A model generated the notes under the pieces. It saw nothing but the letters and a program-made list of their open reading frames with translations. It had not been told where the DNA came from and did no database searches. The position numbers were made by a program, and so were the translations under genes. This document shows, piece by piece, positions 52,507 to 61,744 of a DNA stretch of 64,000 bases. The DNA is from Thermococcus gorgonarius (GTDB lineage Archaea; Methanobacteriota_B; Thermococci; Thermococcales; Thermococcaceae). The stretch lies in the NCBI RefSeq assembly GCF_002214385.1, contig NZ_CP014855.1, positions 496,001 to 560,000 on the forward strand, given 5' to 3'. Every line of letters starts with the position of its first letter. The first letter of the stretch is position 1.

Positions 52507-53088
52507 TCACTTTCTCCTCCGCAGGAGGATGGGAATCACTGAAAGGCCAATTATAGCGGCTGGGCCGCAGAGTCCTCCACCACCCTCGCTGGTCGTAGTT
52601 GTGGTGGCCGTGGGTCTGACGAATAGCTCGTACAGCTCGTTCGTCAGTTTCACTCCCTCGGTGGTGTTGTGACGGATTAAGTAGGTTACCCCTCCGACGA
52701 TGAGTATGGTGCCGTTGTGGTCTATGGCCGTCTTTACAATCTCCGGCGTCGCTGAAACGTTGAATTCGCCCTCTATCACAGCCACCAGCTGGCCGTCATA
52801 GACTATCCCTATTGCCGGGACGCCGGTTATATGCGTTAAGTGTGAGATGTTCTCGAAGACCTCCATGTTGTGTCGGTTTCCGTTGAGCTCGTAGTAGGTG
52901 AGCTTGTCGGAACCATAAACTTCCGGGATCAGCTGCTTCATGTGCCTGCAGTGCGGGCAAGTTGAGAGGCCGTACATGTAGAAGTGAACCTTTGATTCAT
53001 TGAACTCCCAGCTGGATGCAGATGCCACCGGCAGGATAAGGAATGCCAGTGATAGTGCAAGAGCCAATAGAGCCTTTTGGACTTTCAT
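52507..53088 (-). CDS. Surface-anchored thioredoxin-like protein with CGP-CTERM
   Basis: A 193-aa secreted protein. Signal peptide (KALLALALSLAFLILPVA), then a thioredoxin-fold domain with the redox pair CPHC (YGLSTCPHCRHMKQL) and the cis-Pro loop TGVPAIGIV, a Thr-rich spacer (PTATTTTTSEGGGG) and the C-terminal LCGPAAIIGLSVIPILLRRRK. The last is the CGP-CTERM sorting tail found in Thermococcales. It is probably a cell-surface disulfide oxidoreductase. The start at 53088 has GGGTGGTAAA upstream. Monocistronic. Confidence 0.88.
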   Translation of the reverse strand: MKVQKALLALALSLAFLILPVASASSWEFNESKVHFYMYGLSTCPHCRHMKQLIPEVYGSDKLTYYELNGNRHNMEVFENISHLTHITGVPAIGIVYDGQLVAVIEGEFNVSATPEIVKTAIDHNGTILIVGGVTYLIRHNTTEGVKLTNELYELFVRPTATTTTTSEGGGGLCGPAAIIGLSVIPILLRRRK

Positions 53089-53184
53089 TTTACCACCCAT
53101 ACATCGTTTGGGGAAGTTGGGTTAAAACGTTTCCTCCACCAGATTTTTATACTCTGCTGGCGTGCATTAATCAAGGTGAAGGGC

Positions 53185-53991
53185 ATGGAGATAGGGGTAA
53201 GTGTTTATCCGCACTTCATCACGAAGGACAAAACGCTGGCCTCCATACTGGCGGACGTTAAGATAAAGGACTACGACTTCGTGTCGATCTTCCCCCATAC
53301 TCTTGGCCTCATCGTCAACGGCCAGGTCTTTGAGAAGAAACTCCGCAACATCGAGAACACCCTCAGGGGGGTCGGCATAGACTACATAATCAGGATGCCC
53401 ACTTCCATGAACCTCAGGGATCACATCTACCACACGAGGCACTTCCGCGTTGCCAAGGCAGTGGCCGACGTGGCGATAAAGCTCGGGGCGAAGGTAATAG
53501 TCATGCAGAGCGGAAAAACCGGGAGGCTGGATCTCGAGATAGAGGCCCTTCAGCAGCTCGCCGATATGGTAAAGCCCTTTGGCATAAAGATAGCCCTGGA
53601 GAACACTTACAGCGTCAAGGACACACTCTACGTTGTGGACAACGTGAACAGGGACAACGTCGGCTTTGCCCTTGACGTTGCCCACGCCTTCCTCAGCGCC
53701 CAGGGCGACGAGAACAAACTGCTGGAGGATGTAAAGCTCGGAACCGACAAGACGATAATCCTGATGATCCACGATAACTTCGGAAAGCTCTTCCCGCAGG
53801 TTGAGCCCGAGGATGCTTTGGCTTATGGCGTCGGTGATCTGCACCTCCTGCCGGGGGAGGGCAAGATTCCCTTCAGCAAGATACTCAAGCTGTTCGGCGA
53901 CGTTCCAATCCTACTCAAAGTAAAGGATCCAGAGAAGTTTGCCAAAGTTCCCACGAAGAAGGGCCTCATCGAGATTCTCACGAGCATTTGA
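53185..53991 (+). CDS. Xylose isomerase-like TIM barrel protein (sugar isomerase / endonuclease IV superfamily)
   Basis: A 268-aa TIM-barrel protein. Features are AKVIVMQSGKTG, IALENTYSVKDT, FALDVAHAFL and MIHDNFGK, with Glu, Asp and His residues placed as in metal-binding AP endonuclease family 2 barrels. It could be a sugar-phosphate isomerase/epimerase or a DNA-repair relative; substrate unknown. The start is 53185 (MEIGVSVYPHF) with AAGGTGAAGGGC upstream; a longer frame from 53077 has no support. Divergent from the surface thioredoxin gene. Confidence 0.82.
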   Translation: MEIGVSVYPHFITKDKTLASILADVKIKDYDFVSIFPHTLGLIVNGQVFEKKLRNIENTLRGVGIDYIIRMPTSMNLRDHIYHTRHFRVAKAVADVAIKLGAKVIVMQSGKTGRLDLEIEALQQLADMVKPFGIKIALENTYSVKDTLYVVDNVNRDNVGFALDVAHAFLSAQGDENKLLEDVKLGTDKTIILMIHDNFGKLFPQVEPEDALAYGVGDLHLLPGEGKIPFSKILKLFGDVPILLKVKDPEKFAKVPTKKGLIEILTSI

Positions 53992-54034
53992 TCCTTTTCT
54001 CCGTTTTCCTTTAAGGGTTTAAAAATGGAAAGGC

Positions 54035-55027
54035 TCATTCCTCACCGAAGATAAGGTCGGCAAACCACTTTTCGTCGAAGGGCTTCAGGTCATCGTAGCC
54101 CTGGCCGACGCCGACGAAGAGTATCGGGGCACCGATAGCGTGGCTTATACTCAAGGCAGCGCCTCCCCTCGCGTCGGCGTCGAGTTTGGTAAGGATAACC
54201 CCGTCTATTCTAACAGCCTCGTTGAACTGCCTCGCCTGCTCTATTATTGAGTTTCCTGCCAGAGAATCGCCAACGAAGACAACCAGATCGGGCTTTGTGA
54301 CGCGTACTATCTTCCTCATCTCGTCCATGAGGTTCCTGTTGCGCTCGTTTCTACCCGCTGTGTCGATGAGAACCACGTCTATGCCCCTGGCTTTTGCGTG
54401 CTGTATGGCGTCATAGGCCACAGCGGCGGGATCTGCTCCATAGGAGTGCTTTATCACCTTGACGCCAACTCTTTTGGCGTGTTCTTCGAGCTGTTCTATT
54501 GCTCCGGCCCTGAATGTATCGCTGGCCGCTATAACGACGCTGAAACCCTGTTTTTTAAGCCAGTGGGCGAGTTTGGCAATGGTCGTCGTTTTCCCGGAGC
54601 CGTTGAAGCCCACAAAGGCTATAACGTAAGGCTTTTCTTCCTTTTTTCTTATCTCCTCAACGAGGTCTATTCTTCTCGGGGGTGTTAGAACCTCCAGTAC
54701 AGCCTCTTTCACGGCCTCTTCAATGATTTTCCCTTTGTCCGATCCGATTCTAACCTTTTTGCCAACGAGCTTTTCCGTTATCTTTTCTCTGAGCTCATCA
54801 ACCACCTCAAGGGCAACGTCTGCCTCAAGAAGCTCGAGCTCCAGCTCGTCTATTGCATCATCTACGTCTTTTTCCTTTATCTCCACCTGGAGAAGCCTGT
54901 CCAGAAGGCCGGCCTTTTCTTCTTTCTTTTCCTCTTCTTTGGAGATAACGGTCTTCTCCTCTTCTTCGATTTTCTCCTCTACCTGTTTTGTGAACTTTTT
55001 GAGCTTCTCCCTGAGCTTTCCGAACAT
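54035..55027 (-). CDS. ftsY: Signal recognition particle receptor FtsY
   Basis: A 330-aa SRP GTPase docking ribosome-nascent chains at the membrane. The N-terminus is charged and helical ([15 protein letters not shown]), followed by the N domain and G domain: G1 [29 protein letters not shown] (G2), [10 protein letters not shown] (G3), [11 protein letters not shown] (G4). The start at 55027 (MFGKLREKL) follows GGTGGTGAGC. The C/D box RNA lies about 45 nt upstream on the same strand. Confidence 0.95.
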   Translation of the reverse strand: MFGKLREKLKKFTKQVEEKIEEEEKTVISKEEEKKEEKAGLLDRLLQVEIKEKDVDDAIDELELELLEADVALEVVDELREKITEKLVGKKVRIGSDKGKIIEEAVKEAVLEVLTPPRRIDLVEEIRKKEEKPYVIAFVGFNGSGKTTTIAKLAHWLKKQGFSVVIAASDTFRAGAIEQLEEHAKRVGVKVIKHSYGADPAAVAYDAIQHAKARGIDVVLIDTAGRNERNRNLMDEMRKIVRVTKPDLVVFVGDSLAGNSIIEQARQFNEAVRIDGVILTKLDADARGGAALSISHAIGAPILFVGVGQGYDDLKPFDEKWFADLIFGEE

Positions 55028-55069
55028 GCTCACCACCACCAAAGCAAACCTCGCCGGCTATATATCGTT

Positions 55070-55131
55070 ATCGGCCTCAGCGATAGCTGGTGTCCTCACC
55101 CTTCGGACCCGAAGCCACTCATCATCGGCTT
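55070..55131 (-). ncRNA. C/D box guide sRNA upstream of ftsY
   Basis: On the minus strand: box C ATGATGA (55125-55119), a 12-nt guide, D' CCGA (55106-55103), a 3-nt spacer, C' GTGAGGA (55099-55093), a 12-nt guide, box D CTGA (55080-55077). GCC/GGC flanks form the terminal stem. Both guides have the canonical 12-nt archaeal length. The D guide CACCAGCTATCG is complementary to GATAGCTGGT, a conserved 23S rRNA segment, predicting 2'-O-methylation there. Box C overlaps the stop codon of the upstream 152-aa gene, so processing from its mRNA is possible. Confidence 0.88.
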
Positions 55132-55580
55132 CCACGACGTATGAACTCCTTTGATTCAACTATTCTGCCATTTTTAAGGCAGTAGAGCTTTATCACTTCG
55201 GTATCGACCGTTTCTCTCCGGTAGGCGAGGAGGTAGTCTATGAAGTTCCGTATTCCGTATCTGACTATTGAATCCCCAACGTACTTGGTTTCGTACAGCA
55301 GGACCAGCTTGTCCCTGTTTTCAGCAAGCCACCCGTAAAGGACTTCCCGCTCGGACTTGGATTTTGAGAGGGGGTTAAGTATGAGGTATGCATCAAACCC
55401 AGGGTTTTCTAGGGGGTTTCCGATGAAGACCTCCCCGTCCACCACGAAGGGAAGTCCCTCCGCTAGAACCTTAAATCCCATCCTCACCCATTCGTTGATG
55501 AATATCCTGGCTATCCTCTTCGGCCCGCCACTCATGAGAATTCTACCGGACTTTACGTTTATTAGGTCGCTCAGTTTCAT
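55122..55580 (-). CDS. Protein of unknown function
   Basis: A 152-aa soluble alpha/beta protein opening MKLSDLINVKSGRILMSGG. The layout (SGGPKRIARIFINEW after a first strand, KLVLLYE, TEVIKLYCLKNGRIVE) loosely recalls a shortened RecA/RadB-like core without a Walker A lysine-threonine pair. That is weak inference. The start at 55580 is supported by a TGAAATG context only. The stop TGA is part of the box C of the downstream sRNA. Confidence 0.65.
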   Translation of the reverse strand: MKLSDLINVKSGRILMSGGPKRIARIFINEWVRMGFKVLAEGLPFVVDGEVFIGNPLENPGFDAYLILNPLSKSKSEREVLYGWLAENRDKLVLLYETKYVGDSIVRYGIRNFIDYLLAYRRETVDTEVIKLYCLKNGRIVESKEFIRRGSR

Positions 55581-55662
55581 TTCAACCGGGTGTACTTCAC
55601 CGGCAGGTTAAAAAGGATTTGGTAAGTTTGATGAATGTTGTTGAAGAAAGAAAAGAGAGATC

Positions 55663-57153
55663 TCATTCCACCGCAACATCTTTCTCCCCCTCGTTTTCCA
55701 CCTCGTGGATCCTTCCGCCCTTCATGACCTCCCTGAGAGCCAAAATCAGCAGGGCCAAAAGCAGGAAGATGGCCGCTGAGGTTCCGAAGAGGACCTCGTA
55801 GGCCTTTGTGGTCGGGATTTTAATCTTGACCCATGGCGGAGCCCCTGGCGGATGGAAGAGGATGTAGTATGTGCTCATGATGGTGCCGGCGATGGCTGGC
55901 CCCCACGTGGAGCCGAAGTTTCTGAAGAGGCTGTTCGCTCCAGTTGCTACTCCCATGGCCCTTGGAGGGACCGAAAAGACCAGCACGTTGATGAGGGAGA
56001 TGTTAATCAGCGTTATGCCCGTTCCAACGAGCGTTATTAGTCCAATAAACGCCCAGAGGTGGTCGGGCGGAAGCTGGGGGACATACTTCGACAGAATTCC
56101 CAGCCCGATGCTTGCTGTTAAGGCCCCGGTCAGGGCGACTGGCTTTGCGCCGACCTTTGGCATAAGCTTTCCTGCTATCGGGGCAACGATGAGCATAACG
56201 AGGGCCATTGGCGTCATTAGGAGACCGCTCTGGAGTATCGTCTTGCCGAAACCGTAGGGCTTAGGCATCTGGAAGATGTATGTGTTCGCCTGGCTCATCA
56301 TGGAGATGCCAAAGGCCGCGAACATTATCCCGATGTTGACTATCGCGGGGTTTCTTGCGGAGATTATTTCAATTGGTATCAGCGGGTTCTCGACTCTCTT
56401 CTCCCAGAGGACGAGAATGATGGCGCTGACTACGGCCACACTGAAGAGGACGAGCGTCTCTCTGGCCGTCCATCCCACGTTAGGTGCCCTCGTAACGCCG
56501 ACGAGCGCCGGGACGACGGCGACGGTGAGAAGAACTGCTCCAATCCAGTCAACCTTTCCCGGGTTGATGTAGCGGCTCTCGCGGAGAACCTTCCATGCGA
56601 GGAAGAACATGAGCACCGCGAAGGGTGCCGCCGAGTGGTAGGTCCAGCGCCAGCCCCAGTTCTGGGTTACCCAAGCTCCAAGCGGTAGGGCTATGACCAT
56701 ACCCACCGCAAACATCGCGCTTATCATTCCCTGGACCTGCGGGACCATTTTGGGCGGGAACTCCTCCCTAACCAGGGAGAAGGCGAGCGGGAAGATGGCC
56801 ATGCCAAATCCCTGTATTCCCCTCGTCACAAGGAGCCACTGGAAGCTCGGGGCGAAGCCGTTGAGGATGACGCCGAGCGTGTAGAATCCCAACGCAACCA
56901 GGAACATCTTCTTCTTGCCGTACATGTCGCCGAGCTTTCCAAATAGGGCGACGCTGACCGTTCCAACGAGGAGATAAATTGTGAGAACCCAGCTCACGTC
57001 ATTGGGGTTTATGGCAAACTCCTTCTGGATCGTCGGGAGTGCCGGCGTGAGCATCGCTTCCGTGTACATGACGAGGAGCGGGAGGATGACCACCACGAGC
57101 ATGGCCTTTTTTGCGTAGGCCAGGTCATATTCTGCGTTCTTCATGACGTTCAT
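55663..57153 (-). CDS. MFS drug exporter, DHA2-type (14 TM)
   Basis: A 496-aa major facilitator with about fourteen hydrophobic helices. LTPALPTIQKEFAI and VSWVLTIYLLVGTVSVALFG are typical of DHA2/EmrB exporters, and GKLGDMYGKKKMFL is MFS motif A. It probably exports hydrophobic compounds by proton or sodium antiport. The start at 57153 follows GGTGATAAAG; ATG 57168 could be leaderless from the TATA box GCTTATAAAC near 57189-57198. Divergent from the Lhr helicase. Confidence 0.88.
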   Translation of the reverse strand: MNVMKNAEYDLAYAKKAMLVVVILPLLVMYTEAMLTPALPTIQKEFAINPNDVSWVLTIYLLVGTVSVALFGKLGDMYGKKKMFLVALGFYTLGVILNGFAPSFQWLLVTRGIQGFGMAIFPLAFSLVREEFPPKMVPQVQGMISAMFAVGMVIALPLGAWVTQNWGWRWTYHSAAPFAVLMFFLAWKVLRESRYINPGKVDWIGAVLLTVAVVPALVGVTRAPNVGWTARETLVLFSVAVVSAIILVLWEKRVENPLIPIEIISARNPAIVNIGIMFAAFGISMMSQANTYIFQMPKPYGFGKTILQSGLLMTPMALVMLIVAPIAGKLMPKVGAKPVALTGALTASIGLGILSKYVPQLPPDHLWAFIGLITLVGTGITLINISLINVLVFSVPPRAMGVATGANSLFRNFGSTWGPAIAGTIMSTYYILFHPPGAPPWVKIKIPTTKAYEVLFGTSAAIFLLLALLILALREVMKGGRIHEVENEGEKDVAVE

Positions 57154-57235
57154 CTTTATCACCGACATATCGAACGATAGGTTGGTTTATAAGCTTAGCG
57201 GTTAGGGTTATAAACTCACCAATAAAGCTCACACC

Positions 57236-60019
57236 ATGCACCCCCTCCTCAGGAAGGCCATTAAAGAGCGCTTCGGAAGGCTCAACAGGCTCCAGCAGGA
57301 TGCTTTTAAGGAGGTTAGCTCGGGAAAGAGCGTTCTGATAATAGCCCCCACCGGTTCCGGCAAAACGGAGGCCGCTGTCCTTCCGGTGTTCAACGAAATC
57401 CTTGAGAACGGTCTTAAGCCGATTTCCGCCCTCTACATTGCCCCGCTCAAGGCTTTGAACAGGGATTTGCTTGACAGGCTCGAGTGGTGGGGGAGAAAGC
57501 TCGGGATAAGCGTCGAGGTGAGGCACGGCGACACTTCAACCTACAGGAAGGCAAAACAGACGAAGAACCCACCTCAGATGCTCATCATAACCCCCGAAAC
57601 CCTCGGCGTCATCCTGACGGTTAAATCACTTAGGAAGCACCTTGAAAATGTTAAGTTCGTCATTGTGGATGAGATAGCCGAGCTGGTGGACAACAAGCGC
57701 GGGGCGCAGCTCCTTTTAAACCTTGAACGTTTGGCGGAGATTGCGGAGTTCAAAAGGATAGGAATGACCGCTACGGTCGGCAACGAAGAGGAAGTGAGGG
57801 AGTGGCTGAAAGCCGACGTTATAGTAAAGCCGCCCTGGAAGAAGAACTACCGTTTCCACGTCCTCTATCCCAAGCCGGGCGAGGAGGATGAGGAGCTCGC
57901 GAGAAAGCTGAGCCTCTCGCCGGAGATAGCGGCTCGTTTAAGGCTCCTCTGGGAGATTGTGGAAAAACATGGAAAAGCCCTGATATTCACGAACACTAGG
58001 CAGTTTGCCGAGATTTTAGCCCACAGGCTTAAGGCCTGGGGGAAGCCGGTGGAGGTTCACCACGGCTCTCTTTCCAAGGAGGCGAGGATAAAGGCTGAGA
58101 GGGCCCTTAAAGAGGGGAAAATCAAAGCGCTGATATGCACTTCCTCGATGGAGCTCGGCATAGACATCGGCGACGTTGACGTTGTGATTCAGTACATGAG
58201 CCCGCGCCAGGTGAACCGGTTGGTTCAGCGCGCGGGGAGGGCGAAGCACCGTATTGGAGAGGTCAGCGAAGCCTACGTTATCACATCTAACGTCGAGGAC
58301 TACCTCCAGAGTTTGGTGATAGCAAAGCACGCCCTTGAGGGCCGCTTTGAGGCTGTTGAGCCGATGGGCGGCCTTGACGTTCTCGCTCACTTCATCGTGG
58401 GACTGCTCATAGAGTATAAGAGGCTCCCGCGCGAGAGGCCATACGAGATAGCAAGGAGGGCATACGTTTACAGGAATCTGGGCTGGAGCGATTACCTCGA
58501 CGTTCTGAGGGTCTTAGAGGACGCTAGGCTGGTGGGCTATGACGAAGAGACGGGACTGCTCTACCTCAGGAGGGGAGCGTTCCAGTACTACTACGAGAAC
58601 CTCTCAACGATTCCGGACGAAGTCTCATGGAGAGTCTTCGACGCCAGGAGTGGGCACGTGATAGGGAGACTGGACGAGAGCTTCGTGATGGATCTGGAAG
58701 AGGGCATGGAGTTCGTGATGAACGGGCGGAGCTGGATAGTGCTCAAGATAGACGACGAGGCGAGGCTTTTGAAGGTCCGCGAGAGCAAAAGCTTGGAGAG
58801 TGCGATACCGAGCTGGGAGGGCGAGATGATTCCCGTGCCGTTTGGGGTTGCCCTCGCCGTCGGCAGGCTGAAGAGGGAGCTGGCCTTTGACTTCGGGAAG
58901 GCAAAGGAGCTTTTGGAGGGCGTCGGGTTCAGGGAGGAGGAGCTGAAACGAGCCTTCGAGGAGATAAAGGGCGAGCCGTTCTCAACTGATAGGGACATCG
59001 TAGTTGAGAGCACGCCTAAAGCACTGGTAATCCACGCGGACTTTGGCAACAGGGCGAACGAAGCCCTTGGGAGACTCGTGCACTCGTTTTTAATCCTGCG
59101 CTACGGGAGGGTTTTCTCGGTTCGCGCACAGGCCCATGCCGTTGTGTTTAAAACGCCCTTCCAGCTGAACCCAGAGGAGGTGAAGGGTTATCTCTATCAG
59201 GAGCCAGAGAGCCTGGAGTTCATCGTGGCAAGGGCGCTGAGGGACTCCCACGCCTACCGCTGGCGTATGCTGAACGTCGCAAAGCGCTTCGGGGCATTGA
59301 GGAGAGACGCTAGGATTGGGCGTGTGGAGAGGCTCTTCGAGGGGACCGTTATCGAGAGGGAGACGCTGAACGAGCTGTACCACGACAAGGTGGACGTAAG
59401 CAAAGGAGAACTCGTCCTCGAGATGCTCAAGAGGGGCACGATAAGGGTAAAGAGCGAGCTTAGAAGGGAACCCTCGACGCTGGCGAGGCTCAACATGACC
59501 GTCGGCGGGGAGTTTCTGCTTACAGGCGTGCTCGAGCGGGACGAAATCCTTGAGCTGTTTAGGAACAGACTGCTTGACCATGAGGTGGTCCTGGTCTGCA
59601 CCAACTGCGGCTGGTACTCAAAGACGAAGGTTTCAAGGCTGAGGAGCATCAAAGACAGGGAGTGCCCGCGCTGCGGCTCTAAGATGCTGGCCGTTGCCCA
59701 TCCGATTGATGCCGAGGAATTCCTCCCTGTTCTTGACAAAGTCCGGCGTGGAGAACCGCTTGAGAGAAAGGAAGAGAGAACCTACAGAAAACTTCTGAAA
59801 GCTGCCGACCTTGTTGATACCTATGGTTTTGAGGCCGTTTTGGCTTTGGCCAGCTATGGAACGGGGCCGGACACCGCGGCGAGGCTTCTGGCACAGTACA
59901 GGGGAGATGCCCTTCTGGTTGCCCTCATGGAGCGCGAGAGAGAGTTTATACGGACGAGAAGGTTCTGGGTGGAAGACAAGAACAGGACAGAGAAGCAGCC
60001 CGAGGAAAACAACGTGTAG
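57236..60019 (+). CDS. Lhr-type superfamily 2 helicase with C-terminal zinc ribbon
   Basis: A 927-aa ATP-dependent helicase. Motif I is APTGSGKTEAA, Ia is IAPLKALNRDL, motif II is VDEIAEL (DEIA instead of the common DEIH/DEVH), III is GMTATVGN, IV-VI include IFTNTRQFAE and QRAGRAKHR. A winged helix and the Lhr core domain follow. A Cys4 site (CTNCGWY, CPRCGSKM) lies near residues 790-820. Archaeal Lhr proteins unwind DNA or RNA-DNA during repair. The start is 57236, close behind a TATA-like TTATAAAC at about 57208. Which archaeal Lhr subgroup is not decided. Confidence 0.9.
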   Translation: MHPLLRKAIKERFGRLNRLQQDAFKEVSSGKSVLIIAPTGSGKTEAAVLPVFNEILENGLKPISALYIAPLKALNRDLLDRLEWWGRKLGISVEVRHGDTSTYRKAKQTKNPPQMLIITPETLGVILTVKSLRKHLENVKFVIVDEIAELVDNKRGAQLLLNLERLAEIAEFKRIGMTATVGNEEEVREWLKADVIVKPPWKKNYRFHVLYPKPGEEDEELARKLSLSPEIAARLRLLWEIVEKHGKALIFTNTRQFAEILAHRLKAWGKPVEVHHGSLSKEARIKAERALKEGKIKALICTSSMELGIDIGDVDVVIQYMSPRQVNRLVQRAGRAKHRIGEVSEAYVITSNVEDYLQSLVIAKHALEGRFEAVEPMGGLDVLAHFIVGLLIEYKRLPRERPYEIARRAYVYRNLGWSDYLDVLRVLEDARLVGYDEETGLLYLRRGAFQYYYENLSTIPDEVSWRVFDARSGHVIGRLDESFVMDLEEGMEFVMNGRSWIVLKIDDEARLLKVRESKSLESAIPSWEGEMIPVPFGVALAVGRLKRELAFDFGKAKELLEGVGFREEELKRAFEEIKGEPFSTDRDIVVESTPKALVIHADFGNRANEALGRLVHSFLILRYGRVFSVRAQAHAVVFKTPFQLNPEEVKGYLYQEPESLEFIVARALRDSHAYRWRMLNVAKRFGALRRDARIGRVERLFEGTVIERETLNELYHDKVDVSKGELVLEMLKRGTIRVKSELRREPSTLARLNMTVGGEFLLTGVLERDEILELFRNRLLDHEVVLVCTNCGWYSKTKVSRLRSIKDRECPRCGSKMLAVAHPIDAEEFLPVLDKVRRGEPLERKEERTYRKLLKAADLVDTYGFEAVLALASYGTGPDTAARLLAQYRGDALLVALMEREREFIRTRRFWVEDKNRTEKQPEENNV

Positions 60020-60069
60020 TGAGCATCATAACAAAATGAAAAAGGGCACAGGCGCTTAGGGCGTGAAAG

Positions 60070-60249
60070 TCAAACGTGCCTGGCGTAGAGGGTCTTCTTG
60101 CCCTCGGCTTGGGCCCTCTTAACGGCCTTTTCGATGAGAACCTTGAGTTCGGCCTCGAGGGCGTCGTAGAACTCTGGGCTAACTCTCATTTCTTCGTCTA
60201 TAGCCTTAACGGCCTCCTTAACCTTGGACTTAACCAGCATCTCAACCAT
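60070..60249 (-). CDS. DUF1931-like mini histone-fold protein
   Basis: A 59-aa basic helical protein: VKSKVKEAVKAIDEEMRVSP, then EFYDALEAELKVLIEKAV and the histone-like end GKKTLYARHV. The second half resembles the alpha2-alpha3 part of the histone fold, as in the DUF1931 family. It is shorter than archaeal histones and may bind DNA as a dimer, or not at all. The start at 60249 has GGAGGTG nine bases upstream. TATA-like GTTATAAAGC is near 60312-60322. Confidence 0.75.
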   Translation of the reverse strand: MVEMLVKSKVKEAVKAIDEEMRVSPEFYDALEAELKVLIEKAVKRAQAEGKKTLYARHV

Positions 60250-60445
60250 TTTTGAACACCTCCTTAATGGGGAACCGTTTGCCGCGGTTCCCATTGTAAC
60301 TTGAGTTTGAGCTTTATAACTCTTCCTGTGGGCCTCGAGAAGAATTTAACATACGGGGGCACCTCTTAAGATACCGGTTCCGTTCTCCTTGGTGAGGGGC
60401 AGAAAAGGTTTAAACACTCTTGAACAAGTTTCCCGGGGGATTGAG

Positions 60446-61744
60446 ATGAAGCTCGTCCTGATAGATGGTGAGCATTACCCGGACGTTACGAGGTGGGCTA
60501 TTGAAAAGCTGGGAAATGTTTGTTGCGCTGTCTTCCTTGGCGGCAGCGAGAAGATAGGAAGTCTAAGTTCGCTTGAAAAAAGAATCGGAGTTCCTATTTA
60601 TACCTCCTCTAACTATCTGGACGCCATAAAGCGGGCGGTTACTGAAAACGATGTTGATGAAGTGGTTGATCTGAGCGATGAACCCGTTCTCACTTATGAG
60701 GACCGCTTTAGAATGGCCTCCCTGTGCATGCTTTTGGGTGTGAAGTACAGGGGCGCGGATTTCGTCTTTACGCCAAAACCACTCAAGAAAGTGAAAAAGC
60801 CAAGCATCGCTGTAATCGGGACCGGGAAGAGAGTGGGGAAGACAGCTATCAGCGGTTTTATAGCCAGGACGCTTAAGGAGATATCCAGGCCCGTTGTAGT
60901 AACCATGGGCAGGGGTGGGCCTGAAAAGCCCGAAATAATAGACGGCGAAGCCATGGAGATAACTCCCGAGTTCCTTCTTAAAGTGGCGGAAGAAGGAAAA
61001 CACGCCGCGTCTGATCATTTTGAAGACGCCCTCACGTCGGGGGTAACGACCATAGGCTGCAGAAGGTGCGGTGGCGGAATGGCGGGCTTTCCGTTCTTCG
61101 ATGTTGTGGACGAGGGAATAAAGCTTGCGGAGTCCCTTCCCCACGATCTTGTAATCCTTGAAGGAAGCGGTGCCACGTTTCCGGCCTACGAGGCGGATGC
61201 ATACGTGCTCGTCGTGGGTGGAAAGCAGAAGGTGGACTTTCTCAGAAACTACTTTGGCCCGTTCAAAATTGCCCTTGCAGATGTTGTGGTAGTCACGATG
61301 GCGGATGAGATAAGCGGGGAGAAGCGGGAGGCGATCTTGGAAGCTATCAAGAACGTAAACCCCGAAGCCGACGTTCACCTTACCGGGTTCCGGCCCAGGC
61401 CCCTTGGCAACGTTTCGGGGAAGAGAATAGGTCTGGTCATGACGTCATACCCGGCACTTCCAAAGGCAAAAAGACACCTTGAGGACCTCGGTGCTCAGGT
61501 CGTGGCCCTCTCGGGGAACCTCTCCAACAGGGAACTTCTCAGAAAAGACCTCGCGAACTTTACCGGCATTGAAGCCGTAGCCGTTGAGCTGAAGGCGGCG
61601 GCTGTCGACGTGGTCACCAGATGGGCTTTGGAGAGGGAAATTGAGGTGATTTACCTGGACAACGAGCCAGTAAACCTGGATGGGAAGAACCTGAGGGAAG
61701 CTGTTTTAAAGCTTGGAAGAAAAGTCTTGGGGCGAGGAGAATGA
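60446..61744 (+). CDS. cpgS: Cyclic 2,3-diphosphoglycerate synthetase
   Basis: A 432-aa enzyme that closes 2,3-diphosphoglycerate into the cyclic trianionic osmolyte with ATP. Motifs include the P-loop IGTGKRVGKTAISGF, MGRGGPEKPEII and RRCGGGMAGFPFFD. Such enzymes are known from thermophilic methanogens (Methanothermus). The start at 60446 follows GGGGGATTGAG; TATA-like GGTTTAAACA is near 60408. It overlaps the next gene as ATGA. Together with the downstream kinase it forms a complete 2-phosphoglycerate to cDPG route. Confidence 0.88.
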   Translation: MKLVLIDGEHYPDVTRWAIEKLGNVCCAVFLGGSEKIGSLSSLEKRIGVPIYTSSNYLDAIKRAVTENDVDEVVDLSDEPVLTYEDRFRMASLCMLLGVKYRGADFVFTPKPLKKVKKPSIAVIGTGKRVGKTAISGFIARTLKEISRPVVVTMGRGGPEKPEIIDGEAMEITPEFLLKVAEEGKHAASDHFEDALTSGVTTIGCRRCGGGMAGFPFFDVVDEGIKLAESLPHDLVILEGSGATFPAYEADAYVLVVGGKQKVDFLRNYFGPFKIALADVVVVTMADEISGEKREAILEAIKNVNPEADVHLTGFRPRPLGNVSGKRIGLVMTSYPALPKAKRHLEDLGAQVVALSGNLSNRELLRKDLANFTGIEAVAVELKAAAVDVVTRWALEREIEVIYLDNEPVNLDGKNLREAVLKLGRKVLGRGE

